Positions 44,070 through 51,432 of a DNA stretch of 55,938 bases are shown piece by piece. The notes under the pieces were generated by a model. The model saw only the letters and a program-made list of their open reading frames with translations. It was not told the origin of the DNA and did no database searches. Location of the stretch: positions 1 to 55,938 of IMG/VR virus record IMGVR_UViG_3300025098_000053. One strand, written 5' to 3'. This stretch comes from a virus. The translations under genes and the position numbers were made by a program. Every line of letters starts with the position of its first letter. The first letter of the stretch is position 1.

Positions 44070-44108
44070 ACGTCCTCTGTTATATAGTTATTAATATAAG
44101 GAGGACGT
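44070..44108 (+). promoter_or_regulatory. Inverted repeat that masks a ribosome site
   Basis: ACGTCCTC (44070-44077) and GAGGACGT (44101-44108) are a perfect 8-bp inverted repeat around TATATAGTTATT. The right arm contains the AAGGAGG of the 49-residue ORF at 44110. If transcription starts upstream, the stem hides the ribosome site; if it starts inside the loop, the repeat would be an operator around the -10. Confidence 0.5.
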
Positions 44109-44109
44109 T

Positions 44110-44259
44110 ATGAATAAAAACTTATTTATCTTACCTAATGGCGACAAAGCCAAAATATATAGGAAAATCAGTAATATAAGAACCGCACAGGGTTCAGTAA
44201 AAACGTTATACGTTCTCTTTCTTTTGAAAGATAATTCTTGCGTTATACATCTGGATTAG
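44110..44259 (+). CDS. Small ORF (49 aa) with masked ribosome site
   Basis: 49 residues (MNKNLFILPNGDKAKIYRKI and on, ending SCVIHLD), beta-like, with AAGGAGG five bases before the ATG inside a perfect inverted repeat. It converges on the leftward gene at 44243 and overlaps it by 17 bp. Not recognised. Confidence 0.5.
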   Translation: MNKNLFILPNGDKAKIYRKISNIRTAQGSVKTLYVLFLLKDNSCVIHLD

Positions 44260-44503
44260 CTGCGGTTTTTTTATGCGCAAGTTTTGCATTATAAACTTCA
44301 ACAGTAATATCTTTTTTATATTCCACAAGATCATCAATCATCAGTTGAAGATTCATTGTATTTTCCAATGTTTTCTCTTCCGTTGCAATAATCTGTGATA
44401 AAACATGCTGTTGAAATTGGCTGCTTTGTCGTAAAAAATAAATTGTTAGAAACAAAGAAACGAGTGATAGCAACGAAAGTGCTGATAGTATAATTGTAAT
44501 CAT
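44243..44503 (-). CDS. Small membrane protein with coiled coil (86 aa)
   Basis: N-terminal membrane helix at about 2-25 (TIILSALSLLSLVSLFLTIY) followed by a coiled coil (SQFQQHVLSQIIATEEKTLE and on) and a polar end. RBS TTAGGAG overlaps the stop of the upstream gene. Last gene of the leftward group that begins at 45825. Resembles a small bitopic membrane or i-spanin-like protein; function unknown. Confidence 0.6.
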   Translation of the reverse strand: MITIILSALSLLSLVSLFLTIYFLRQSSQFQQHVLSQIIATEEKTLENTMNLQLMIDDLVEYKKDITVEVYNAKLAHKKTAANPDV

Positions 44504-44514
44504 TTGAAGATCTC

Positions 44515-44928
44515 CTAATGGTAAGTTATCTTATCTTTTTCATTAAGCCAACGGTGAGCAAAATCTTTATCACGAGATGTTGGAGATGTTTCGTCAGCAA
44601 ACTTAAATTTATCGCTATGGAAATCATCAATAAACTGCCAAACTTCCTTGTGGTTTAAAACAGCAGTTGTTTTTTCAAGGTTCTTTTGAACTTGAGCAGT
44701 AAGTATATCATTTTCATCCAATGATTTTTTCAATTGTTCTGCACAGTTAAATAGATTTATACAATCTTGATTGTTTGCAGCAAAGATAATGAAATCCATC
44801 ATTGTTTTAGGTTTTGCAAATTCTTCACCATGCAATTCAGTATCCTGAGGAATATCCACAATCAAATTACCATCTTCAGTAAGATGTATAGAACCCCAAA
44901 TAGGTTTCTCATTTATTTTATCACTCAT
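44515..44928 (-). CDS. Hypothetical protein (137 aa)
   Basis: 137 residues, mixed alpha/beta, with NLIVDIPQDTELHGEEFAKP and a helical middle. The ATG at 44928 overlaps the stop of the gene at 44928-45122 as TAATG and is preferred to a GTG two codons upstream. The same three-gene leftward group. Not recognised. Confidence 0.6.
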   Translation of the reverse strand: MSDKINEKPIWGSIHLTEDGNLIVDIPQDTELHGEEFAKPKTMMDFIIFAANNQDCINLFNCAEQLKKSLDENDILTAQVQKNLEKTTAVLNHKEVWQFIDDFHSDKFKFADETSPTSRDKDFAHRWLNEKDKITYH

Positions 44929-45122
44929 TACCACTTACCAATCCATGAAAAATCTGATTCACCAACTGATCCTTTAACGAAATGAACAACATTTACAAAA
45001 TCTGATGGAAATGAAACATCTTGTAGTTTCTTTTTCTTTGCATCATACTTCTCAATTGCACCAACAATTTCTTCAAGTTTTTCCATGTAATATTTACGTT
45101 CTGCATCACTTGCAATCTTCAT
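44928..45122 (-). CDS. Hypothetical small protein (64 aa)
   Basis: 64 residues: helical Lys-rich N-terminal half (YMEKLEEIVGAIEKYDAKKK) and a short beta-like end (FVNVVHFVKGSVGESDFSW). AAGGAG before the ATG. It follows the palindromic element at 45175-45208, which carries a minus-strand -10, so it is likely the first gene of this transcript. Not recognised. Confidence 0.55.
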   Translation of the reverse strand: MKIASDAERKYYMEKLEEIVGAIEKYDAKKKKLQDVSFPSDFVNVVHFVKGSVGESDFSWIGKW

Positions 45123-45174
45123 AATCTCTCCTTAGTGTTATTAATTATTATATGTTTTATTTTTTGTTTGTTTA

Positions 45175-45276
45175 ATTATATTTTGGATCACGACGTTGAT
45201 CCCTGTTTGATGTTTTTCATTTACTTGATAGTTTATATAAACAATGCACACCATGTTTGTAGAGTTAAATCCTCGT
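45175..45276 (-). promoter_or_regulatory. Palindromic element with -10 box, leftward
   Basis: GGATCACGACGTTGATCC (45185-45202) is a perfect palindrome arm pair around CGACGT; on the minus strand it is preceded by AAACAG and followed 4 bp later by TATAAT (45180-45175). About 55 bp further upstream ACGAGGATTTAACTCT (45276-45261, minus) repeats the left arm of the hairpin at 12348. Best-conserved copy of the dispersed element. Confidence 0.6.
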
Positions 45277-45294
45277 ATCTGTAATAATCATAAA

Positions 45295-45825
45295 TCATAT
45301 CATTCTCTCCAATTTCTGTAATAGATCTTCGTGTGTTTCAAAACAAGGTGAAGCACGTTCTTTGTTGTAAAATTTAAAAGCTTTATCTTTGTTGATAAAT
45401 CCACAAACTTCATATGTATTTCTATTAAGTTTCTTTACCAAACAATAAATATCAGAAGCATATTTTTTTCTATGCCTTGGGATTAATAAATGTGCATGAA
45501 ACAATGTTTTAGTTGTTTTAACTTCAAGAGAATGTTTATTTCCATTCTTATCCTCAAAAACAAAATCCCATTTATCATCTTTTGATTTTCTGCTTTGAAC
45601 ATCTCTTGTTGAATCATCAAGAATTTTATAATTATATTTTTCTAAAAACTTCTTGATTACCCACTCACCTGATAAACCTAAAACATCACGTTTGTGTGTT
45701 TTTGGTGCAGGTTTATTTCCCCAAGAGTATTGCCTTGAGTTCTTCTTTGCATTTTCAAATCTTTGTTTTGCTAAAGAATCAATTTCTTTAAGCTCTGATG
45801 TCGTAAGATTTATTAGTAATCTCAT
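45295..45825 (-). CDS. PD-(D/E)xK-like nuclease
   Basis: 176 residues. SGEWVIKKFLEKYNYKILDD (helix with Glu), then KWDFVFEDKNGNKHSLEVKT with the Asp...Glu-x-Lys pattern, is the core of restriction-endonuclease-fold enzymes. The C-terminal part (YEVCGFINKDKAFKFYNKE) is beta-rich. It may act as a phage recombination, packaging or host-DNA nuclease; substrate is not shown. It has no clear Shine-Dalgarno sequence but a promoter-like TATATTTCAGTATATAA 40-56 bp upstream. First gene of the leftward group. Confidence 0.6.
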   Translation of the reverse strand: MRLLINLTTSELKEIDSLAKQRFENAKKNSRQYSWGNKPAPKTHKRDVLGLSGEWVIKKFLEKYNYKILDDSTRDVQSRKSKDDKWDFVFEDKNGNKHSLEVKTTKTLFHAHLLIPRHRKKYASDIYCLVKKLNRNTYEVCGFINKDKAFKFYNKERASPCFETHEDLLQKLERMI

Positions 45826-45864
45826 ATTCTTAAATAACTTTCTGATACTGTAGAAATTAGTATC

Positions 45865-45881
45865 TTATATACTGAAATATA
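45865..45881 (-). promoter_or_regulatory. Promoter-like motif, leftward copy
   Basis: Minus-strand TATATTTCAGTATATAA (45881-45865), identical over 17 bases to the rightward copy at 46282-46298. The two face away from each other and lead the divergent genes at 45825 and 46323. Confidence 0.5.
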
Positions 45882-45972
45882 ATAACTATTGTTATTTCTT
45901 AATATTAAGTATGTAGTTACTTTAGTTTTTATATAAATTAATTTAAATTATTTTATTTAATCTGAAAATGTA

Positions 45973-46101
45973 TTTAAGTTATTTAAGTTAAACTTTAAGT
46001 TATTTAAGTTAATTGTTTATATTAAGTTGTTTTAAGTTGAGGTACGAAACTTAAATAAAATCTTAATTAGTATTAATAACTTCTGATGATGAATTTAAGT
46101 T
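45973..46101. repeat. TTAAGTT repeat array 3 with 28-bp core
   Basis: Seven direct TTAAGTT copies plus one inverted copy in 130 bp, including the 28-bp core 46032-46059, identical to 4675-4702. A diverged half-copy (TTTAAGTTGAGTGTAACGAA) follows at 46094. No gene lies in 45826-46322. Confidence 0.75.
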
Positions 46102-46169
46102 GAGTGTAACGAAATCTTAAATGAAGAAGAAGAAGGGATATAGGGTAGTAGAAGAAGTAGGTGGCCGGG

Positions 46170-46179
46170 CGCGTACGCG
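46170..46179. repeat. GC-rich palindrome CGCGTACGCG
   Basis: A perfect 10-bp palindrome within GTGGCCGGGCGCGTACGCGT (46161-46180), a short GC-rich island in otherwise very AT-rich DNA, 70 bp after repeat array 3. Possible origin, nicking or regulator site. Confidence 0.5.
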
Positions 46180-46281
46180 TAGGGAAGCAACTTTTCAATC
46201 TCTCTTCAAAACCCTTATGTTTTATATAATAACAAATTTACAATGCAATTTACAAAATAAAAAAATAAATAGTTAAAATAC

Positions 46282-46299
46282 TATATTTCAGTATATAAT
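46282..46299 (+). promoter_or_regulatory. Promoter for endolysin, rightward
   Basis: TATATTTCAGTATATAA with TATAAT at 46294-46299, 23 bp before the endolysin ATG. Identical 17-bp motif on the other strand at 45865-45881; a variant TTTTCAGTATGTAA lies at 4841-4854. Confidence 0.55.
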
Positions 46300-46322
46300 T
46301 ACTTGATGAAAGGAATTGAAAT

Positions 46323-47087
46323 ATGTTTGAGTTAGTAAATAAAAACAAAGAGTATGTTAAACAACTTCAGGAAGAAATTGGAGTGCATGCTGACGGAATA
46401 TTTGGCAAGGGATCTTTGAAAGCTGCGGAGGAATATTATGGTGGCCCAGTAATTGCACATATGGGTAAAATTGTACCAATCCCAGGAGCATCATATGTTG
46501 TTGATCACAAACATTCATTATGGCAGCTGCCAGATGGCACCAGAAATCATCGAATGCGTAAAGGTGATGCTTCATCCATATGCGTTCATTGGGGTGGCTT
46601 AAACGTAAAACATTGTTATATGGTGTTTTTTGGTGCAAAGGATCGTCATGTATCTTCACACTTTGGAATTGGATGGGATCCAGTTGAAGAAAGATATGAA
46701 ATTGATCAATGGCTTGATACTGGTGTAGTTGCATATCATGCAGGAAAGTTTAATGGTTATTCAATAGGGATTGATATTACACAACATCCATCACCTAAAT
46801 ACCTCAAACATACACAAAAGTTTTATCCTGATGCACAAGTAATACCCAATCCTTCAGGGAGAGGCCCAAGTGAATGTGTTGATTTAGATCCAGAAATTGC
46901 AAGAATCGCATCTGAGTTTATTGAGGATTTAAGAAAGATTGCAGAATTGGATCATAAACCTAAATGTTTGGATGAAGAAGTATATTCTGTAAAAGATGCA
47001 TCAAAGTTTTCCGTTGTTGGGCATCACAATTTAAGTAAAAATAAATGGGATTGTGCTCCTTGGATGGAAGAATTATATGGAAATTAA
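46323..47087 (+). CDS. Endolysin: N-acetylmuramoyl-L-alanine amidase
   Basis: 254 residues. Residues about 10-40 (VKQLQEEIGVHADGIFGKGS) are a peptidoglycan-binding helix bundle. Residues 80-250 form an amidase_2 domain: CVHW with zinc ligand H89, SSHFGIGWD, VVAYHAGKFNGYSIGID, and a C-terminal GHHNLSKNKWDCAPW with a second His and a Cys ligand. The enzyme cuts the bond between muramic acid and the peptide, releasing virions. No signal peptide, so export needs a holin. First rightward gene after the divergent control region. Confidence 0.85.
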   Translation: MFELVNKNKEYVKQLQEEIGVHADGIFGKGSLKAAEEYYGGPVIAHMGKIVPIPGASYVVDHKHSLWQLPDGTRNHRMRKGDASSICVHWGGLNVKHCYMVFFGAKDRHVSSHFGIGWDPVEERYEIDQWLDTGVVAYHAGKFNGYSIGIDITQHPSPKYLKHTQKFYPDAQVIPNPSGRGPSECVDLDPEIARIASEFIEDLRKIAELDHKPKCLDEEVYSVKDASKFSVVGHHNLSKNKWDCAPWMEELYGN

Positions 47088-47214
47088 CACTTGAGCCAGC
47101 ACCATCAAAAAAAAGTTAAAAATAAATAGTCAATGAAAATCAACACTTAACAAAAAAATATAAAATAATTGTAAAAAAATTTAACAGTTTGCTCCACTCC
47201 CTTATAGTTAGTAG

Positions 47215-47241
47215 TGTTAGGCAAAAAAACAAAACCTAACA
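47215..47241 (+). promoter_or_regulatory. Hairpin leader before HNH gene
   Basis: TGTTAGG (47215-47221) and CCTAACA (47235-47241) form a perfect 7-bp stem with an A-rich loop, just after a -10-like TTATAGTTA. It could be an operator or an mRNA 5' hairpin. The gap 47088-47293 otherwise holds nothing recognisable. Confidence 0.4.
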
Positions 47242-47293
47242 ACAGCCTCAAAAACACACAAAAACAAACTAAGCTTAAAAGGAGCAATAAATT

Positions 47294-48025
47294 ATGTGTA
47301 ACAATACTTTCGTTAAAACAGAAAAACAATTCCAAGATGTAGTTGAACTAATGGGCGACCTCAATCCTGATCATACACCAGAAGAAGTGCTTGTGATGGC
47401 AACCAATTATACAGTTTATTTCAACAGTGATAGATCAAACCGTGTATCACATACAGATGTTACAACACCTTGCCAATTTCATTTAAAAGAAGATGGAACT
47501 CCATTTTCAATTGGCGCACAAAAAGCACAAGCCAGAAGAAATCTTGAGGCACATGTTGGAATGGCAAAACCTTTTGGAGCAAGATGGCATGTTGCACATC
47601 TTTGTGAAAACTGCAGCAGTGCAAAACAAATCTGTGTTAATCCAGAACATCTTTATTTCGCAACTCCAAAAGAGAATCACCATGATGTTGATCGTTTAGG
47701 TAATCCAACAGGTGCTTTAAAATCTGCTGTAACTAATAAGGCAAATAAAACTGGATGTTTTCATAATCCAAAAGTTCGTCATAAAGCACAAAAGCTTGGT
47801 GGTATTGCTGGATCAAGATCTCAAATGAAATCTGGGAATCACAATACAATGAAGAAAGATAAAACATGCAAATACTGTTTCTCACAACATTCAGCATTCC
47901 ACATCAATCAACATGAAGCAAGATGTGCAAAGAAAAGAGGATTAGTATCTCATATGCCAAGAGCAACAAGAACAAATCCTAATCCGGAAATGATTTACTT
48001 TCCAGAAAATTTGTTAGCTTCATAA
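47294..48025 (+). CDS. HNH endonuclease
   Basis: 243 residues. The HNH core is WHVAHLCENCSSAKQICVNP followed by EHLYFATPKENHHDVDRLGN: His, a zinc Cys cluster, Asn-Pro-x-His and a distal His/Asn. The basic C-terminal part has a second Cys/His pattern (CKYCFSQHSAFHINQHEARC), a zinc finger likely for DNA binding. Free-standing HNH genes in phages are usually homing endonucleases that spread by cutting alleles without the gene. AAGGAG start; isolated transcription unit. Confidence 0.8.
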   Translation: MCNNTFVKTEKQFQDVVELMGDLNPDHTPEEVLVMATNYTVYFNSDRSNRVSHTDVTTPCQFHLKEDGTPFSIGAQKAQARRNLEAHVGMAKPFGARWHVAHLCENCSSAKQICVNPEHLYFATPKENHHDVDRLGNPTGALKSAVTNKANKTGCFHNPKVRHKAQKLGGIAGSRSQMKSGNHNTMKKDKTCKYCFSQHSAFHINQHEARCAKKRGLVSHMPRATRTNPNPEMIYFPENLLAS

Positions 48026-48178
48026 TTCAATGATAATAACTCTCTTGGGTTCTGGAGTTAAATCTTCAGCAACTCTATCCTCATAATGAGGCACAGGAAG
48101 TTCAAGGAAAGGTCGTTCAAATTCCTTCTCTTGTTCTTCCTTTTTTTTTATATATTCAATAACAAGTTCATCGTACAT
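48020..48178 (-). CDS. Small acidic phage protein (52 aa), leftward
   Basis: 52 residues: MYDELVIEYIKKKEEQEKEF, then proline-rich PFLELPVPHYEDR and an end KRVIIIEL. AAGGAGG seven bases before the ATG. It converges with the HNH gene and overlaps its stop by 6 bp. Small proteins with a similar ending (VIIID/VIIIE) are common in phages, without known role. Confidence 0.6.
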   Translation of the reverse strand: MYDELVIEYIKKKEEQEKEFERPFLELPVPHYEDRVAEDLTPEPKRVIIIEL

Positions 48179-48233
48179 AACAAACCTCCTTATATATACC
48201 TATAAGCAGAAAAAGAAAAAAGGGAAAATAATT

Positions 48234-48755
48234 ATGATTTTAGCATTAGATATTTCAACAACAACAATTGGTGTTGCTCTGATAAATAACGGCAAAGTAA
48301 GTTCAATAAACTATATCAGTTTGAAGAAAACAAAAGATTTGATTGATAAAATTCAGGAAACAAGTGATTGGTTTGATAATGATCCAACATTTCAAAAAGT
48401 AAAATATAAAATTAAAGAAGTTCGTATCGAACAGTTTTTACAATCATTTAGAAAAGGCATGAGTTCTGCTGCAACAATTACAAAGTTGGCAGGATTTAAT
48501 ACAGCAGTTCAATACTTGATGTACGTTAAACTTTCTTTGCGTCCCAATATGATTGCCAGTAATGTTGCAAGGAAATCAATAGGGATTAAACTGGATAAAC
48601 AGAAAGATACAAAAGAACAAATCTGTGAATTCGTTCATCAGCATTATTATCCACTCCCAAGAAAGATTCTTAAAGGTGGCCCAAGGAAAGGGCAAGAAAC
48701 ATGGGCAGATCATGCAAATGATATTGCAGATGCCATTGTTATAGGTTTAAGTTAA
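48234..48755 (+). CDS. RuvC-like Holliday junction resolvase
   Basis: 173 residues, the usual size. RNase H-fold acidic residues: D6 in ILALDISTTTIGVAL, E66 in EVRIEQFLQSFRKG, and D159/D163/D166 in WADHANDIADAIVIG. It resolves branched DNA made during replication and recombination so that concatemers can be packaged. Together with the gp32-like gene at 49351 it marks the start of the DNA-metabolism region. The stop lies in a TTTAAGTT repeat. Confidence 0.8.
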   Translation: MILALDISTTTIGVALINNGKVSSINYISLKKTKDLIDKIQETSDWFDNDPTFQKVKYKIKEVRIEQFLQSFRKGMSSAATITKLAGFNTAVQYLMYVKLSLRPNMIASNVARKSIGIKLDKQKDTKEQICEFVHQHYYPLPRKILKGGPRKGQETWADHANDIADAIVIGLS

Positions 48756-48794
48756 ATCCAAGTTAAATCAACTTAAATAACTTAAATAACTTAA
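48746..48794. repeat. TTAAGTT repeat array 4 (mostly inverted)
   Basis: One direct TTTAAGTT (48746-48753) inside the end of the RuvC gene, one AAGTTAAA, and three inverted AACTTAA copies at 48770, 48779 and 48788. It lies exactly between the RuvC gene and the leftward gene at 48791 and spans both stops. Confidence 0.6.
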
Positions 48795-49219
48795 TTCAAA
48801 ACCCTCCCATCCAATCCAAAGATTTTAGTTTTAATAGCTTCTTGATCCATCATTACAACTTCTTCCTCTTCTCTGGGAATTGCAAGCATAACCAAAAGTT
48901 CAGCTTGTTTAGTATTAACACACCATCTTGAATCTGATAACTCACCTTTCTCATCTCTATTTTCCCAGAATATATCATTTAAGTGGTGTGCAATATCAGG
49001 AACATGTCGCAACATCTTTGTAATTGCTTCCTGATGATCTTCATTTAGTTCATCCCAACGTTTTGCAAAAAAAGTATGTATTTTTTTTAAGTATAAAAGA
49101 TAACCTTCACCCAAAGCAATTTTACCGTTTTGAGTGATCTTCTTTATCTCTTTATTAATCTCTTTCTCCGCCTCGCGTCTTTTTAATCGATTTATCTTCT
49201 TAGCAAAGTTATTACTCAT
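48791..49219 (-). CDS. Hypothetical protein (142 aa)
   Basis: 142 residues, Lys/Glu-rich helical N-terminus (KRREAEKEINKEIKKI), then IHTFFAKRWDELNEDHQEAI, and a C-terminal IKTKIFGLDGRVLN. AGGAG upstream. It is the only leftward gene in the 46.3-55.6 kb block and is transcribed against the resolvase. Not recognised. Confidence 0.55.
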   Translation of the reverse strand: MSNNFAKKINRLKRREAEKEINKEIKKITQNGKIALGEGYLLYLKKIHTFFAKRWDELNEDHQEAITKMLRHVPDIAHHLNDIFWENRDEKGELSDSRWCVNTKQAELLVMLAIPREEEEVVMMDQEAIKTKIFGLDGRVLN

Positions 49220-49350
49220 TTCACTTTTTCTCCTATTTAAATCATAATGTGAAAAATATTTTATTTTTATTTTATAAAATATAAAACTTCTTTAATATAT
49301 ATAATCATAATAAGCAAATTTATTATATTTTTTATCGAAAGGAAAAATAA

Positions 49351-50115
49351 ATGCTCAACATACAATATCTTAAAAATAGAATGAATGATATCCAACAACC
49401 CAAAGAAGTTGAAAAGGAAATTAAATATGTTAATTTTGAAGAAGGCAAAACATATAAGGTAAGATTTTTACCAATGGAAAACGGAAGTTTCTGTAATGAG
49501 TATTGGTTGTATTACGGAATCGCAAAGCAGTTTTTTAAATGCACACATAAATTAAATAAGCCAGATCCAATTCATGAAGAGTTTTTAAAGATACAACAAG
49601 ATCCCGGATTAAGTAATAACTGGAATTATTGTAAGCCATTCAAACCAAAGCTTCGTTGTGCTGCACCTGTAATTGTAAGAGGTGAAGAACATAAAGGAGT
49701 GCAAGTATTTACATTCAATGAAAAGATTTATGGAGATTTAATCTCAATCTTTATCCATGAAAAGTATCAAAATGCTGTTGATCCTGTAAATGGATTTGAT
49801 ATTGTTGTTAAAGCATATAAGAAAGATAAGTGGCTTCGTTTTGATATAAAGGGTGATGAATGGAGCACACAACTTAATATGGATATTTCAGCATTAACAG
49901 ATGATTTCCCTGATTTGGATAAGATCTATACTGAATATGATTATGACAGAATGAATGAATATTTAAGGGCATACAATAACCTTAATAAGCCACAACAGTT
50001 CAAAACAGAGCAATCTGGTGATCAAACTCCACCATGGAAATCATCTTGGAATCAAAATCAACCAGCATGGCAGCCAAATCAGTATAATGAGCAAGAAAAA
50101 GTAAAACCTTTTTAA
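49351..50115 (+). CDS. Single-stranded DNA-binding protein, gp32-like
   Basis: 254 residues. KYVNFEEGKTYKVRFLPMEN and a zinc-like segment FFKCTHKLNKPDP...NWNYCKPFKPKLRC, then FDIVVKAYKKDKWLRFDIKG, match the OB-fold of T4 gp32-type SSBs, which coat single-stranded DNA at forks and recruit recombination proteins. Two Cys pairs could replace the zinc site. The C-terminal end (QPNQYNEQEKVKPF) is polar rather than strongly acidic, unlike most SSBs. RBS AAAGGAAA. Confidence 0.7.
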   Translation: MLNIQYLKNRMNDIQQPKEVEKEIKYVNFEEGKTYKVRFLPMENGSFCNEYWLYYGIAKQFFKCTHKLNKPDPIHEEFLKIQQDPGLSNNWNYCKPFKPKLRCAAPVIVRGEEHKGVQVFTFNEKIYGDLISIFIHEKYQNAVDPVNGFDIVVKAYKKDKWLRFDIKGDEWSTQLNMDISALTDDFPDLDKIYTEYDYDRMNEYLRAYNNLNKPQQFKTEQSGDQTPPWKSSWNQNQPAWQPNQYNEQEKVKPF

Positions 50116-50174
50116 GTTTTTTGTAATAAAAGTAAAAAAATAATATATTAAAATAAAATAGGAGATAACAAATT

Positions 50175-50780
50175 ATGCAAAATGCAACAGAAATGTGGAG
50201 AAAAATTGGATTATCTAATAAGTTTTCACCAGGCAACTTTGTAAGAAGAAAAGAAGTTAAATCAATATTAGGAGAAGAGGATTGGAAGAAAGAAGATTCT
50301 GAGTTTTATTTCTCTGATATGGCCTATAATCTATATTTGGATTGGGCAGCTCAAGAAGATGAAAAGAAAGAGCCAAAAGAAGAGATCGTTAAATCTGAAG
50401 TTAATGATTTATTTCTTATGATGTGTGATAAAATCGGTGAAACAAATGCAATTGAATATGCAAACAAATTGCTGAAGTGGTTTATTGTTGATAAGAGTTA
50501 TCATACATTATCTATTGAATTCAAAACAAAACACCCATTAAAATATGCAACAGGAAACCTTGAGAAATGCATTAAGATATATTTTCAGGTAATAATGGCG
50601 CATGTTGATTTGAGTGGCCAGCTTCATAGAAATGAAATAAGAAACCTTTGCCAAGATCTTCACAAAACATTTAACTCTTTATGGGTATCAAACTTTCATG
50701 ATAATAAATGTTTTAAGATTGGAAATGAATTATATGTTGCTGGAAACACAAATCGTTTGAAGAAAGTTATAGTGGGGTAA
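50175..50780 (+). CDS. Hypothetical protein (201 aa)
   Basis: 201 residues, mostly helical, with FVRRKEVKSILGEEDWKKED near the N-terminus and FQVIMAHVDLSGQLHRNEIR in the C-terminal half. AGGAG upstream. It follows the SSB gene and precedes a small coiled protein, so it might act in replication (for example loading), but no motif shows this. Confidence 0.55.
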   Translation: MQNATEMWRKIGLSNKFSPGNFVRRKEVKSILGEEDWKKEDSEFYFSDMAYNLYLDWAAQEDEKKEPKEEIVKSEVNDLFLMMCDKIGETNAIEYANKLLKWFIVDKSYHTLSIEFKTKHPLKYATGNLEKCIKIYFQVIMAHVDLSGQLHRNEIRNLCQDLHKTFNSLWVSNFHDNKCFKIGNELYVAGNTNRLKKVIVG

Positions 50781-50784
50781 AATA

Positions 50785-51063
50785 ATGATCAGTTTTGATG
50801 ATGAAAAAAATGAGGTGCAAAAATACGTATCTCAAATAGAAGAGATCGTTGTGCTAATGAAATCTTTGGAACGTTTATATTCAAAGGGAACTTCAAGATT
50901 ATTGAGATCCAGAATTAGAAAGCTTAAGCAATCAATTGTTGATGTTCAAAAATCTTGCCTGCAAAAAGATAAAGAATATATAGAATCATTACCGCCAGAA
51001 GAGAGATTTAAAAAAGGTCGTAAGAAAGGCCAAAAAAACGGATTTGCAAATCCAAAGGAGTAA
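50785..51063 (+). CDS. Hypothetical small coiled protein (92 aa)
   Basis: 92 residues, helical (VQKYVSQIEEIVVLMKSLER) with a very basic end (KKGRKKGQKNGFANPKE). Begins 4 bp after the previous stop with GGGGT as weak ribosome site. Not recognised. Confidence 0.5.
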   Translation: MISFDDEKNEVQKYVSQIEEIVVLMKSLERLYSKGTSRLLRSRIRKLKQSIVDVQKSCLQKDKEYIESLPPEERFKKGRKKGQKNGFANPKE

Positions 51064-51069
51064 ATAATT

Positions 51070-51432
51070 ATGGACCCGTATTCAAATCTTGCATTAAGCT
51101 TTTTAAAAGATGCAAAAAATCAAAGAATGATAATCCTCGTTTTAAGTGGATTAATCGCATTTGCCTTAGGTTATAACGCCAAACATTGCCCACCAAAGAA
51201 TGAAGTATGTTTTCAGGAAATGAAAGCAAGAGATAAATACTTTGCAAACTGGAATAAATGTAAGGAAGATAAAACAAAAGAATTAAATGCTCAAAGAGAT
51301 AAATCTGATAAAGAATGCAAAGTAAAGATCCAAAAAGAAATAGATAAACATGAAGCAGAATCTCAAATTGTGGATTGTGAAAAAGCCAGTGCATTATATA
51401 AACAATGCAAGAGAAGGAAGTTAATAAGATGA
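51070..51432 (+). CDS. Possible i-spanin: membrane anchor plus coiled coil
   Basis: 120 residues: membrane helix at about 20-35 (MIILVLSGLIAFALGY), then a Cys-containing coiled coil (CFQEMKARDKYFANWNKCKE and on). This matches the inner-membrane half of a spanin pair, which fuses inner and outer membranes at the end of lysis. Its stop overlaps the start of the next, exported gene, as in spanin gene pairs. The call is from architecture only. Confidence 0.5.
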   Translation: MDPYSNLALSFLKDAKNQRMIILVLSGLIAFALGYNAKHCPPKNEVCFQEMKARDKYFANWNKCKEDKTKELNAQRDKSDKECKVKIQKEIDKHEAESQIVDCEKASALYKQCKRRKLIR

